Shown: positions 50,477-58,598, counted from the first letter of the stretch. The stretch is DNA of 60,525 bases from Bacteroidota bacterium (GCA_013286835.1 JABDEZ010000005.1:1-60525); one strand, 5' to 3'. The notes: generated by a model not told the origin, from the sequence alone. A program made the numbers and translations.

Positions 50477-51064
50477 TCAGCGGCTAAATAACAATTGTTT
50501 GTCTGTGCCTGTAAGCTTAATACTTTCTCCCGGTTGCATGTTGCCTATCGTTACGCTGCCTATGCTGTATCGCACTAATCGAAGCGTTGGGAATCCCACT
50601 GCCGCTGTCATTCTCCGCACTTGTCTGTTCTTGCCCTCAGTAAGTGTAAGGGACAGCCACGAGTCTGGTACGTTTTTCCTGTAGCGTATGGGTGGGTTAC
50701 GGTCGGGTAGCAAAGGTGGTGCAGATAACAACTCTGCCTCTGCGGGTAGGGTGGTGTATTTTTTACCGTCAATAGTTATGATAACACCTTGTTGTAAATT
50801 TTTTATTGCTACTGCATTTATCAATCCTTCTACTTGTACCAGGTAGGTACGTTTGTGTTTGAAAGAAGGATCGAGCAATTGATGTGTGAGTGCTTTATCG
50901 TTAGTAAGTAACAACAGTCCTTCACTGTCATAATCGAGCCGGCCTACCGGGTAAACATTTTTTGCAACATGGGGTAAGTAGTGTGCCAGCGTTTTTTTAT
51001 CACCTTCTTCAGAAAACTGTGAAAGCACATTAAAAGGTTTGTAAAAAATAAAATAGTCGAACAT
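50477..51064 (-). CDS. 23S rRNA pseudouridine synthase (RsuA/RluE-like)
   Basis: 195 residues. The catalytic motif is 'YPVGRLDYDSEGLLLLTND', with the Asp in GRLDxDSEGL, followed by 'HKRTYLVQVEG' and 'LTEGKNRQVRRMTAAVGFPTLRLVR', all typical of the RsuA/RluB/RluE branch. It lacks the N-terminal S4 RNA-binding domain, like RluE, so it probably modifies one position in 23S rRNA. No close gene shares the transcript. Confidence 0.92.
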   Translation of the reverse strand: MFDYFIFYKPFNVLSQFSEEGDKKTLAHYLPHVAKNVYPVGRLDYDSEGLLLLTNDKALTHQLLDPSFKHKRTYLVQVEGLINAVAIKNLQQGVIITIDGKKYTTLPAEAELLSAPPLLPDRNPPIRYRKNVPDSWLSLTLTEGKNRQVRRMTAAVGFPTLRLVRYSIGSVTIGNMQPGESIKLTGTDKQLLFSR

Positions 51065-51120
51065 ACAAAACGGTGATCGTTGAAAGAGGCTGCAGGTAAG
51101 GCTTCCCGGCTATACAAAAA

Positions 51121-51152
51121 AAACCCGGCAAGTGTTGTGAACTGCCGGGTTT
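51121..51152. terminator. Hairpin upstream of the pseudouridine synthase gene
   Basis: AAACCCGGCA / TGCCGGGTTT, 10 bp with a 12-nt loop and A/T on both ends. It lies 57 bp ahead of the synthase start on the minus strand. No gene ends directly into it, so it may be a residual terminator or an upstream attenuator. Confidence 0.55.
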
Positions 51153-51416
51153 CTATAAAGGATGGGTTAGTAAGTACAATCCTTACCACAATATTAAAAA
51201 TAATTTTGCGACTAAAAAAAAATCTTCAAACTTTTTTATAGCGATGTTGAAAACATGTGCACAACCTACGTGGCTATGAGGTTACAAAAAAGGAAAGAAA
51301 ATGAATTTGTATTGTCATGCAGGCCGCATAAAATAGACTGATTACTGTGTATATACTGTGCTGCATCTGTATAAAAAAGAGTAAATAATGTCTGTCATAC
51401 ACTGTGCAAAAAATAA
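51153..51416. other. Intergenic stretch, nothing recognised
   Basis: AT-rich, with no supported gene, RNA or repeat. It separates the hairpin upstream of the pseudouridine synthase gene from the bat operon terminator. Confidence 0.5.
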
Positions 51417-51436
51417 CCCCGGCTATTGAGCCGGGG
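51417..51436 (-). terminator. Terminator of the bat operon
   Basis: AGCCGGGG / CCCCGGCT arms, 8 bp with a 4-nt loop. On the minus strand the stem is followed by TTATTTTTT. It lies 67 bp after the TPR gene stop. Confidence 0.88.
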
Positions 51437-51503
51437 CGTAATAAAATATAAACAAGTGCTGTACATTTTTATTTAGGAACAACATTCTGTTTCGCATGGT
51501 GTG

Positions 51504-52253
51504 CTACCAGTCTTTTTCCATTCTTGCAGGTATGCCCTTTTCTTTATTCAGTTTATCCTGTAATTTCTTTTCTTCGTTCTGCAATGCATTCAGCACCTGG
51601 TCGGCTTGCTGCTGTGTCAGCTTGCTGGGCTGGCTTTGCTGCTGCTGATCTTGTTTGTCTTTATCGTCCTTATTGTCTTTGTTCTGCTGGTCCTGGTTTT
51701 GCTTGTCTTTATCCTTATCTTTTCCCTTATCGTCCTTGTTCTGTTTTTGTTTGTCCTTGTTTTTATCTTTCTTATCGTCTTTTTTCTGGTCTTTACTACC
51801 ACCGCCACCTTGCTGTTGCTTCTTCAGCATTTGCTCCGCGTAAGACAGATTATATTTGGCATCAAGGTCCTGTGGGTTGTTGCGCAATGTTTGCTTGTAG
51901 CTATTTACAGCATCTTCCCATTTTTTTTCGGCCATGTAGGTATTACCTATGTTGTAGTTTACGCCGGCCTTAGCAGTTTTATCTTTAGTAGCGTTGGCTG
52001 TGGCGGTCATTACTTGCCGCGAGGCATCAAACTTCTGCTGCTGGTAAAGTGAGTTGCCCAGGTTAAAAAGGCCTGGGGTATAGTTTGGGTTTTTAGTCAA
52101 TGCTTTCTGGTAGTCTGCAGCCGCATCGTTGTATTTTTGTTGTTCATACAATTTGTTACCCTGCCGTATCAATGCATCGGCCTGGTTTTGCGCGAGCGCT
52201 GTACTGCCGCAAACGCCAACTAGAACTATAAATAAGCTGATGTATTTTTTCAT
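51504..52253 (-). CDS. TPR protein of the Bat system with charged low-complexity tail
   Basis: 249 residues from ATG 52253, which overlaps the previous stop as ATGA; the longer track start is inside that gene. A signal peptide ('LFIVLVGVCGSTALAQ') is followed by three TPR units (about 25-135: 'ALIRQGNKLYEQQKYNDAAADYQKAL', 'GLFNLGNSLYQQQKF', 'VNYNIGNTYMAEKKWEDAVNSYKQTL') and a ~95-residue tail made almost wholly of K, D, Q and N. TPR proteins are the usual partner of vWA Bat proteins at the inner membrane/periplasm. The tail is probably disordered. Confidence 0.88.
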   Translation of the reverse strand: MKKYISLFIVLVGVCGSTALAQNQADALIRQGNKLYEQQKYNDAAADYQKALTKNPNYTPGLFNLGNSLYQQQKFDASRQVMTATANATKDKTAKAGVNYNIGNTYMAEKKWEDAVNSYKQTLRNNPQDLDAKYNLSYAEQMLKKQQQGGGGSKDQKKDDKKDKNKDKQKQNKDDKGKDKDKDKQNQDQQNKDNKDDKDKQDQQQQSQPSKLTQQQADQVLNALQNEEKKLQDKLNKEKGIPARMEKDW

Positions 52254-53260
52254 GCTGTCTTTGCTTTCAATTTTGTTTTCGCTCCTGGCAATAACCACTC
52301 AATAAGTAAAGCAAGCAAGCCCACTGCCAGGAAGTACTGGAAATAGCTGGTGTAATCTGTAAATACAACTGCGCCCAGGCTTTTCTGCTCCATGCCATCC
52401 ATCTCCTTCACCAGCTTGTTGGCTACCTCGTCTGTGTTTTGCAACAAACTATATGTGCCATGCCCGGCAGTAGCTATTTGTTTCATCTCGTCCTCGTTCA
52501 GTTTGCTGATGACGGGCTGGCCGTTTTCATCCAGCTTCACAGATTTTGTGGCAGGATCAAATATAGTAGCGCCCTGTGGCGATCCTATACCCACTGTATG
52601 CACTATTACCCCGGCATCGGCGGCTTCCCTGGTTTTGGCAATTGCCTTTTCATCGTGGTCTTCCCCGTCCGATATAATAATGAGGGTCTTATACTTTCTT
52701 TCTTGTTTAGAAAAAGATTGCATCGCCATATCTACAGCGTCGCCAATCACAGTACCCTGTGTAGGTACCGACTCAGGCCCTGCATTCTGCAGCATCATTT
52801 TTACCGCACTGTAGTCAACCGTCATAGGTACTTGCAGGTAAGACCGACCTGCAAACAATACCAGGGCTACCCTGTCGTTCTGCATCTTGTCTATAATGCG
52901 CGATATAAGTTGCTTGGCCCGTGTAAGCCTGTCAGGCTGCAGGTCTTTTGCCAGCATACTCTTGCTTACATCCAGTGCAATAACTACATCTACGCCCTTG
53001 CGTTGTATTTTTTCTATATGGTCTGCGCTTTGCAGATTGGCCCAACCAATAATAATGGCGCCCAGCGCTACTGCCAGCAAAATAAACTTGAACGTATGGC
53101 GGCCCGGTATAAATCCCCGTATCTGAGAGGCAACCAATTCTTCATCACCTATTTTTTTCAATTTGCTTTTACGCCAGTAGAGCATCCATAAAAACAACAC
53201 TATAAACACCGGCAATACGCCGAGTGTAAACAGGTAAGACATGTGCTGAAATCGAAGCAT
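52250..53260 (-). CDS. vWA-domain membrane protein (BatB-like)
   Basis: 336 residues from ATG 53260 (MLRFQHMSYLF), 20 bp after a -7 box; the track's earlier start has no support. Two N-terminal membrane helices ('YLFTLGVLPVFIVLFLWMLYW' in outline and 'FILLAVALGAIIIGWA'), a von Willebrand A domain with the MIDAS motif DxSxS at D97-S99-S101, later 'IIISDGEDHDEKA', and a last helix 'YFQYFLAVGLLALLIEWLLPG'. Bat proteins belong to an aerotolerance-type system with MoxR ATPases. The usual neighbours batA, batD and moxR are absent, and only the TPR gene follows. Confidence 0.9.
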   Translation of the reverse strand: MLRFQHMSYLFTLGVLPVFIVLFLWMLYWRKSKLKKIGDEELVASQIRGFIPGRHTFKFILLAVALGAIIIGWANLQSADHIEKIQRKGVDVVIALDVSKSMLAKDLQPDRLTRAKQLISRIIDKMQNDRVALVLFAGRSYLQVPMTVDYSAVKMMLQNAGPESVPTQGTVIGDAVDMAMQSFSKQERKYKTLIIISDGEDHDEKAIAKTREAADAGVIVHTVGIGSPQGATIFDPATKSVKLDENGQPVISKLNEDEMKQIATAGHGTYSLLQNTDEVANKLVKEMDGMEQKSLGAVVFTDYTSYFQYFLAVGLLALLIEWLLPGAKTKLKAKTA

Positions 53261-53279
53261 AATATATAATAGTGCGGTT

Positions 53280-53288
53280 GCAAATTTA
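53280..53288 (-). promoter_or_regulatory. -7 promoter element TAAATTTGC for the bat operon
   Basis: An exact TAnnTTTGC match on the minus strand, 19 bp before the batB-like start at 53260. It decides the start in favour of 53260. Confidence 0.55.
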
Positions 53289-53573
53289 ATTAAAACTACC
53301 AATTGCCCTCGCCGATTGCAAACGCAATGAAATGTTTTTGGGAATAGGTTAACAAAAAAAGCATACTTGGCTGCAATGTAGCATGTTTTCAGGCTTACAG
53401 GGTCAAAATACATTGTTCTGCACCATCGGAATACTGTTGTTTAGATGGCTTTTCTGGTTGTAAAATTGATTGGTAATAGGTCTGTTTACTATGCTGGACG
53501 CCAGCTTACCGAATAGCTGATTGCTATTACAGCCTTATCCGTTAATTTCGCTGTCTTAAAAAGACAACAGTAT
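53289..53573. other. Divergent intergenic region
   Basis: No gene supported. A near-consensus -7 box TAATTTCG (53543-53550) lies 23 bp before the fumarylacetoacetase-like start on the plus strand; otherwise nothing recognised. Confidence 0.4.
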
Positions 53574-54584
53574 ATGAAACTAGTAACCTATGTAAGCAAT
53601 GGCGGACAGCAACTTGCTTTTTACATCAACAATATGCTATATGCTACCAATACTGCCAACCCCGAACTGCCAGGCAATATGAAAGCATTGCTAGACAACT
53701 GGGAGCTGAACATAGGCCTGATGCGTACTACTGAGGCAGATATAAAGAACGGCAAGAATACTACGGCACAAGCCATTCCCTACAATGCGGCTCACATTAT
53801 GGCGCCTGTGCCACACCCAACCTCATGTCGCGATGGTTATGCCTTCAGGCAGCATGTTGCCGCTGCCCGCCGCAACCGTAAGGTAGATATGATCGCCGAG
53901 TTCGACCAGTATCCTATATTCTACTTCACAAATCATAATGCCATACAAGGCCCGGGCGAAATACCGGTGATGCCGGACCACCTGCAAAAGCTGGATTTTG
54001 AACTGGAAGCCGCAGTGGTATTGTGTAAGAAGGGACGCAACATAAAGGCTGAAGAAGCTGACCAATATATAGGTGGGTACATGATAATGAACGACATGAG
54101 CGCCCGTACCCTGCAAATGGAAGAAATGTTGCTGAACCTGGGCCCGGCTAAGGGTAAGGATTTTAGTACGGTAATAGGCCCAATGCTTGTTACGCCCGAT
54201 GAACTGGAGCAGTATCGTGTACCTGCCAAGCCCAACCATACAGGTGCCGCATACAACCTTAAAATGACTTGTAAGGTAAATGGTATAGAAGTGAGCGCAG
54301 GTAACATGGCCGATATGGACTGGACATTTGCTGAAATAATAGAACGCTGCGCATATGGGGTAGATGTGCTACCCGGCGATGTGATCGGTAGCGGTACTGT
54401 AGGCACAGGTTGCTTCCTGGAGCTTAACGGCACCGGCAGGCTCAACGATCCTGCTTTTAAGGATCAGTGGCTGCTGGATGGCGATGTGGTAGAAATGGAA
54501 ATAGATGGCCTGGGTTTACTCTCCAATACTATTGCAGCCGAAAAAACAGATTGGAGCATACTAAAGTTAAAAAAGCAAGCTTAA
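53574..54584 (+). CDS. Fumarylacetoacetate hydrolase family protein
   Basis: 336 residues. The FAA hydrolase fold is seen in 'HIMAPVPHPTSCRDGYAFRQHV' and 'QGPGEIPVMPDHLQKLDFELEAAVVL', which holds the metal-binding Glu-x-Glu pair, then 'MNDMSARTLQ' with the third metal ligand Asp and 'PGDVIGSGTVGTGCFLEL'. The length and the His near residue 90 agree with the tyrosine-degradation fumarylacetoacetase branch, which splits fumarylacetoacetate into fumarate and acetoacetate, but other C-C hydrolases and isomerases share the fold. No other tyrosine catabolism gene lies in this window. A terminator follows. Confidence 0.88.
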   Translation: MKLVTYVSNGGQQLAFYINNMLYATNTANPELPGNMKALLDNWELNIGLMRTTEADIKNGKNTTAQAIPYNAAHIMAPVPHPTSCRDGYAFRQHVAAARRNRKVDMIAEFDQYPIFYFTNHNAIQGPGEIPVMPDHLQKLDFELEAAVVLCKKGRNIKAEEADQYIGGYMIMNDMSARTLQMEEMLLNLGPAKGKDFSTVIGPMLVTPDELEQYRVPAKPNHTGAAYNLKMTCKVNGIEVSAGNMADMDWTFAEIIERCAYGVDVLPGDVIGSGTVGTGCFLELNGTGRLNDPAFKDQWLLDGDVVEMEIDGLGLLSNTIAAEKTDWSILKLKKQA

Positions 54585-54608
54585 TTGATAGCGAAAGGAA
54601 TAGTGAAT

Positions 54609-54641
54609 AAGTAAGGCTGTCTGATAAAGGCAGCCTTACTT
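54609..54641. terminator. Bidirectional terminator between FAA hydrolase and VOC genes
   Basis: AAGTAAGGCTG / CAGCCTTACTT, 11 bp with an 11-nt loop. Its 3' arm overlaps the last codons of the VOC gene (stop at 54636-54638). It serves both converging genes. Confidence 0.85.
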
Positions 54642-55016
54642 ATAATTGCTCACTTCAACCAGGTTCATGTCAGGATCGCGAAAATATATAGAGGCTATCT
54701 TTCCCGTAGCGCCTGTCCTTTCTACAATGCCTTCCAGTATATCAATGCCTTTGGTACGTAATTCTTCAAGTACGTCTGTTACCGGTGTATCGCTAATAAA
54801 ACACAGATCTGCAGATCCCGGTGTGGGGTGGTTGGCTTTGGGGTCTATCTCTTTCCCTTTCTGATGCAGGTTTATCTTCTGTTGTCCAAACTGCAGTGCT
54901 TTCCTGTTCTCTCCAAAAGTAATTATAGTCATACCCATGATGTGTGCATAAAACGCACAAGTTGTGTCCACATCAGCCACCGTAAGTACCAGGTGGTCCA
55001 GCCTGTTGATGATCAT
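54636..55016 (-). CDS. VOC family protein (glyoxalase/dioxygenase fold)
   Basis: 126 residues, two beta-alpha-beta-beta-beta modules: 'MIINRLDHLVLTVADVDTTCAFYAHIMGM' with the first metal-site His in LDHLVL, and 'GSADLCFISDTPVTDVLEELRTKGI' with 'GKIASIYFRDPDMNLVEVSNY', where Glu in NLVEVS closes the site. This resembles the YaeR-like small VOC proteins; lactoylglutathione lyase itself is less likely. The metal and substrate are unknown. Its stop codon lies in a shared terminator. Confidence 0.9.
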   Translation of the reverse strand: MIINRLDHLVLTVADVDTTCAFYAHIMGMTIITFGENRKALQFGQQKINLHQKGKEIDPKANHPTPGSADLCFISDTPVTDVLEELRTKGIDILEGIVERTGATGKIASIYFRDPDMNLVEVSNYK

Positions 55017-55055
55017 ACTGCAATTTACAAGTTGACCCGGATAATTTTGGGATCC

Positions 55056-56171
55056 TTAATGTAAACGATATTTTAATTGTACCTGCATGTAATTACGATC
55101 TATATAGTTATTACCAGCGGAAAGTAAATTATTAGTGCCTATGCGGTAACTTACCCCACCTTTAAGACGTGTGGTTACCGCATAGTCTGTTTTTAATAAA
55201 AGCCCTATATCTGTCATCGGTGCCACCTTTTCTTTGTCGTTATAGATAACAGTAGTCTCGTGGTCCTCCAGCAGACGTTGCAGATCTGCACCAGCCCCTA
55301 CAATTATTTTTTTAGAAACATTATAACCTGCTACGGGCGAAAATTGTAAGTAATTAAGCGGCGTTGTATTGGTTGTGTTGGTTACGTTGTGCACCGCGTT
55401 TGTGGGACCATAGTTTGACGTACCATTGCTCATTGCTGTGGCGCTGCTATTGTTTATATACCCCATTGTAACCTCAATACTCATTTTATTACTTATCCTT
55501 TTGTCGGCAACTGCATTCAGGGCGTAACCAGCATTTAGTGTGCCATAGTTAACGCCACCACCTACACTAATATTTATATTCTTCTTTACAACCGCAACTT
55601 CTTCCTTTATTGATGGCCCGGGCAGCGGTAATGCAACAGATTTTTGCTGAGGAGTTGCTTTTTTATCAACCTGTGCAAATTTTTCAGCCAAGGTTGTTTG
55701 TGCTACAGCGCTGTTGCCACTATCGTGTGATGTTGCAGGGGCTGCAGCCATGTTGCTTGCTGTATTTTTGGTGATACCAGCATTGACCAGTAATTGGTTG
55801 TTGTTTGTTTTTTTAGTTGTTACGGTAAAGGTTTTACTTCTGTTTGCAGATGTAATAGCAATAGTGTTTTGTGCTTTAATTGGTGTTGATGGGGTAACAG
55901 GGGCTGACGTTGCTATTTTGCTGGCAGTGTGTTGGTGAATACTTACAGTAGTTATGATTTCTTTCTTAGACAATAAAAGACTGATGCCTACCATGCAGAC
56001 AAGCAACGATGCTGCTATGCCAGATACTTTATAGACAAACAGTATGGTACGTTTCTTGTGTCTTGCATCAGCAAGCTGCACGGTTAGTTTATCCCAGTCA
56101 CCGGGATCGTATGTAAAAGTGGTCTGTTTCAGTTTTTCAGCCACAAGCCTGTCAAACTCATTGTTGCTCAT
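55056..56171 (-). CDS. Putative anti-sigma factor fused to an outer membrane beta-barrel-like domain
   Basis: 371 residues. A short cytosolic part ('NEFDRLVAEKLKQTTFTYDPGDWDKLTVQL', 1-40) precedes one membrane helix ('VSGIAASLLVCMVGISLLLS', about 48-67), a long Thr/Ala/Asn-rich linker to about 190, and then strands of barrel type ('NINISVGGGVNYGTLNAGYALNAVADKR', 'TPLNYLQFSPVAGYNVSKKIIVGAGADL', 'TDYAVTTRLKGGVSYRIGTNNLL', 'NYMQVQLKYRLH'). It starts within the ECF sigma gene (14-bp overlap), which argues for a role as its anti-sigma partner. If the prediction is right, the protein spans both membranes. The barrel could act as sensor. Confidence 0.8.
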   Translation of the reverse strand: MSNNEFDRLVAEKLKQTTFTYDPGDWDKLTVQLADARHKKRTILFVYKVSGIAASLLVCMVGISLLLSKKEIITTVSIHQHTASKIATSAPVTPSTPIKAQNTIAITSANRSKTFTVTTKKTNNNQLLVNAGITKNTASNMAAAPATSHDSGNSAVAQTTLAEKFAQVDKKATPQQKSVALPLPGPSIKEEVAVVKKNINISVGGGVNYGTLNAGYALNAVADKRISNKMSIEVTMGYINNSSATAMSNGTSNYGPTNAVHNVTNTTNTTPLNYLQFSPVAGYNVSKKIIVGAGADLQRLLEDHETTVIYNDKEKVAPMTDIGLLLKTDYAVTTRLKGGVSYRIGTNNLLSAGNNYIDRNYMQVQLKYRLH

Positions 56172-56724
56172 AAAGCTTGTTTTTTGTCACTATCAATTGT
56201 TGCAATGTCTTGCGTGCATGATGCACATGCCAGTGCGATGTGCCGGTGCTCATGTTCAGCAATGCCGCTATTTCATTGTGGGTATAGTCTTCAAATACAA
56301 ACAGGTTGAATACTGTTCGTGTCACAGGGGGTAATGACTGCAGCAGCGCTATCAGATCATTCGTATTTATGTTGCTTATGGCATCGTTATAAACAGCATG
56401 ATTGGTATTATCCTCTATTACCTCTTTATGTATGGTCTGATTACTTTTTTTAAATTCACTGCTTTTCAGATATTCAAGACAAGTATTTACCATTATTTTC
56501 CGCATCCACCCTTCAAACGATCCTTCATTCCTAAAGCTGCCTATAGACATGAAGATCCTCACAAAACCGTCATTCATCAATTGCTTTGCATTCTGTATAT
56601 CCTTAGCATAGCGCACACAGACAGTAAGGAATATGCTGTAGTATTTTTTATACAGATACTCCTCATATAACCTGTCTTTTCTCAGGCAGCCTTTTATTAC
56701 TTCCTGCTCGGCATACTCAGCCAT
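56158..56724 (-). CDS. ECF RNA polymerase sigma factor
   Basis: 188 residues with sigma-70 region 2 ('YEEYLYKKYYSIFLTVCVRYAKDIQNAKQLMNDGFVRIFMSIGSF...FEGWMRKIMVNTCLEYL') and region 4 ('LLQSLPPVTRTVFNLFVFEDYTHNEIAALLNMSTGTSHWHVHHARKTLQQ'), and no region 3, as in ECF sigmas. It is followed by the anti-sigma/barrel gene with a 14-bp overlap and lies 47 bp downstream of the first lipoprotein gene with no terminator, so it may be autoregulated through the shared motif ahead of that gene. It would redirect RNA polymerase to the genes with the ACCCAAG motif. Confidence 0.93.
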   Translation of the reverse strand: MAEYAEQEVIKGCLRKDRLYEEYLYKKYYSIFLTVCVRYAKDIQNAKQLMNDGFVRIFMSIGSFRNEGSFEGWMRKIMVNTCLEYLKSSEFKKSNQTIHKEVIEDNTNHAVYNDAISNINTNDLIALLQSLPPVTRTVFNLFVFEDYTHNEIAALLNMSTGTSHWHVHHARKTLQQLIVTKNKLYEQQ

Positions 56725-56771
56725 GGTTTTATACTTCCTGTCATTGTACTACTAAATTTAAGACGATGTTT

Positions 56772-57239
56772 TTATAACTGATCCAACACATGCCCTGCCT
56801 GCCATATATATGTTCTTAATTCAGCCGGTATCTGCGATGTATCTGCATTAACATCCCACTTTGTTCTTACGTCATTAGCTGTAGCCCAGAGCCGTATTAC
56901 GGCCCCATCTGCACAACCTGGGCACCCTATCAAGCTGTCGCTAGGGTGGTTGAGCAGGTATGCCGGAAAGTTGTCAATGAGTTGCTTTGCAATAACATAG
57001 AGACTATCAGGCTCCTTAGCCAAGGCAAAGGGATTAGGGGTCATGTAATAAGACTGGTCTGCGAACAGCATATTATTTTGCAATAAATAGAATTGTCCGC
57101 ATACCATTGGTGTCACGCACATTGGGTTGTACCTGCCAAATATCAGGCTATCAGGTTTGGGTACAGGGGCTGTTGTTTCTTTTTTGCAGGCCGATAATGC
57201 CATGATAGCCACCAGGCCAACCATTATTAATGGTTTCAT
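56772..57239 (-). CDS. Lipoprotein, paralogue 1 of 3
   Basis: 155 residues, lipoprotein signal with lipobox Cys18 ('IMALSACKK'). The family core seen in all three paralogues is 'IDNFPAYLLNHP', 'IGCPGC' and a last part 'KWDVNADTSQIPAELRTYIWQ'. Four Cys in the mature part ('CVTPMVC', 'CPGC') could form disulphides or bind metal; paralogues 2 and 3 keep few of them. Function unknown. It is followed directly by the sigma factor gene and preceded by the conserved motif at 57264-57295. Confidence 0.82.
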   Translation of the reverse strand: MKPLIMVGLVAIMALSACKKETTAPVPKPDSLIFGRYNPMCVTPMVCGQFYLLQNNMLFADQSYYMTPNPFALAKEPDSLYVIAKQLIDNFPAYLLNHPSDSLIGCPGCADGAVIRLWATANDVRTKWDVNADTSQIPAELRTYIWQAGHVLDQL

Positions 57240-57263
57240 AACTTTTGATGAATTACTTGTTTA

Positions 57264-57295
57264 TATAGAAGGATATAATGACCGGAACCTTGGGT
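57264..57295 (-). promoter_or_regulatory. Putative ECF promoter, lipoprotein 1
   Basis: On the minus strand: ACCCAAGGTT, 13 bp, CCTTCTATA, ending 24 bp before the start codon at 57239. Two other lipoprotein genes have the same bipartite motif. It has no match to TAnnTTTG. Confidence 0.6.
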
Positions 57296-57331
57296 AAATG
57301 AGAAAAAAAATACGCTAACGGTTTTGCGCCA

Positions 57332-57880
57332 TCAATGCATATGAGATAAAGAATCCCTCACCTGCTGCATTTGCGCTGTATATATCCTTATCTCTGCAGG
57401 GATCTTTGTGGTATCGATGTTTATATTCCACGTAGTAGTATCATTCTTATTCACGGTGGCTATATAAAGATATAATGCAGGCACATTTGGGGTAGCGCCA
57501 AAAATAGTATTAGGATGTGCCAGCAGGTATTGCGAGAAACCGGTGACCAGGGGCCGAACTAGTGTGTATGCTTTATCAGGCATTAGTATCGAAGAATCGA
57601 ACAAATTATTTGCCCACGTGTTCAGCATACTATTCAGCATCACAGAGTCTGTGAAATACCTGGTCTGCTTATATACCCGTGTTGTATCAAAAAAATAGAA
57701 GGTATAGGATGGTATATTGTTAGACATGTGCGGCCGGTCATATTCACCAAATACAAACTGGTTACTGACCAAAACAGGGGCAGGCATGCCATCATTACCG
57801 AAAGAATTTATTGTTGCTGTTTTCTTGGTGCAAGATGTAAGTGTGAGTGCTAATAAGCAGATAGTGGCCAGGTTTTTCAT
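57332..57880 (-). CDS. Lipoprotein, paralogue 2 of 3
   Basis: 182 residues from ATG 57880 (MKNLATICLLALTLTSC, lipobox Cys17); the track's start at 58039 lies upstream of the motif and adds 53 unlikely residues. Same ending as its paralogues: 'FSQYLLAHPNTIFGA' and 'TTWNINIDTTKIPAEIRIYTAQ'. The N-terminal part has diverged. It is anchored to a membrane by lipid. It has its own motif at 57908-57939, so it can be transcribed independently. Confidence 0.82.
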   Translation of the reverse strand: MKNLATICLLALTLTSCTKKTATINSFGNDGMPAPVLVSNQFVFGEYDRPHMSNNIPSYTFYFFDTTRVYKQTRYFTDSVMLNSMLNTWANNLFDSSILMPDKAYTLVRPLVTGFSQYLLAHPNTIFGATPNVPALYLYIATVNKNDTTTWNINIDTTKIPAEIRIYTAQMQQVRDSLSHMH

Positions 57881-57907
57881 AACTAAGATTTGTTTTCTGT
57901 TCTTTAG

Positions 57908-57939
57908 TATAGAAGGAGGCAACACATATAATCTTGGGT
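57908..57939 (-). promoter_or_regulatory. Putative ECF promoter, lipoprotein 2
   Basis: On the minus strand: ACCCAAGATT, 13 bp, CCTTCTATA, with identical spacing to lipoprotein 1. It ends 27 bp before the start codon at 57880. Confidence 0.6.
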
Positions 57940-58048
57940 CAGGCGAACAATATTTTGATAAGGATATACCATTTGTGCGTGAATGAACAAACCTGCTGGC
58001 GTAAGCGATAGTGCTTGTACCAGCAGGTTTGTAAATCAAAACTCTTGT

Positions 58049-58507
58049 TTATTTAAAGCCTAGGGTATGGTCTACCTGCCATACATACTGCTTTAATTCC
58101 TTCGGTAGCTGGCTGGTATCCATGTCTATATTCCATTTCAACGTGTCCCCATTTACCAACGCTTCCAGGTGTATGTACACGCAGACATTAGCGCCTATTG
58201 TAGTATCTGGAACATGGCTGAGCAAGTACGATGGAAAGTTGTCCTGCAGCAGTTTTGCTTTTGCATATACACTATCAGGCAGCGGCACCGTATAGTAGTT
58301 TATAGGTGGTAGCAAATAAATACTGTCCATGAATACATGGTCATTGTGTACTGCAAAATAAACACCTTGTGGCATTGGGGTCAATGCACAGGGAAATGCC
58401 CAGCCATACAGGAACCATTGTGTATTAGACACAGGTTGTGTGTTGTCTTTTTTACAAGAGGTCGCCATTGTAATGGTTAGCGAACAAATTATTATTACCT
58501 TCTTCAT
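58049..58507 (-). CDS. Lipoprotein, paralogue 3 of 3
   Basis: 152 residues with lipobox Cys18 ('TITMATSCKK'). Shared family core: 'LQDNFPSYLLSHVPDTTIGANVC' in outline and 'LKWNIDMDTSQLPKELKQYVWQ'. Closest in layout to paralogue 1. It is preceded by the conserved motif at 58530-58563. Function unknown; the tandem family next to a sigma/anti-sigma pair suggests that these are the regulon's output at the cell envelope. Confidence 0.82.
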   Translation of the reverse strand: MKKVIIICSLTITMATSCKKDNTQPVSNTQWFLYGWAFPCALTPMPQGVYFAVHNDHVFMDSIYLLPPINYYTVPLPDSVYAKAKLLQDNFPSYLLSHVPDTTIGANVCVYIHLEALVNGDTLKWNIDMDTSQLPKELKQYVWQVDHTLGFK

Positions 58508-58529
58508 GGTCTGTTAAGGTTGTGCCTTA

Positions 58530-58563
58530 TATAGAAGAGGATATAGTGGTGCCAAACTTGGGT
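58530..58563 (-). promoter_or_regulatory. Putative ECF promoter, lipoprotein 3
   Basis: On the minus strand: ACCCAAGTTT, 13 bp, CCTCTTCTATA (two bases longer than the other two). It ends 22 bp before the start codon at 58507. Confidence 0.55.
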
Positions 58564-58598
58564 AAAAGTAGAAAAAATATTCTTTTGTATTGTTCATT

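Noticed and set aside
52439-53191. 250-residue plus-strand ORF
   Set aside because: Antisense shadow of the vWA gene with no start context or recognisable domain.
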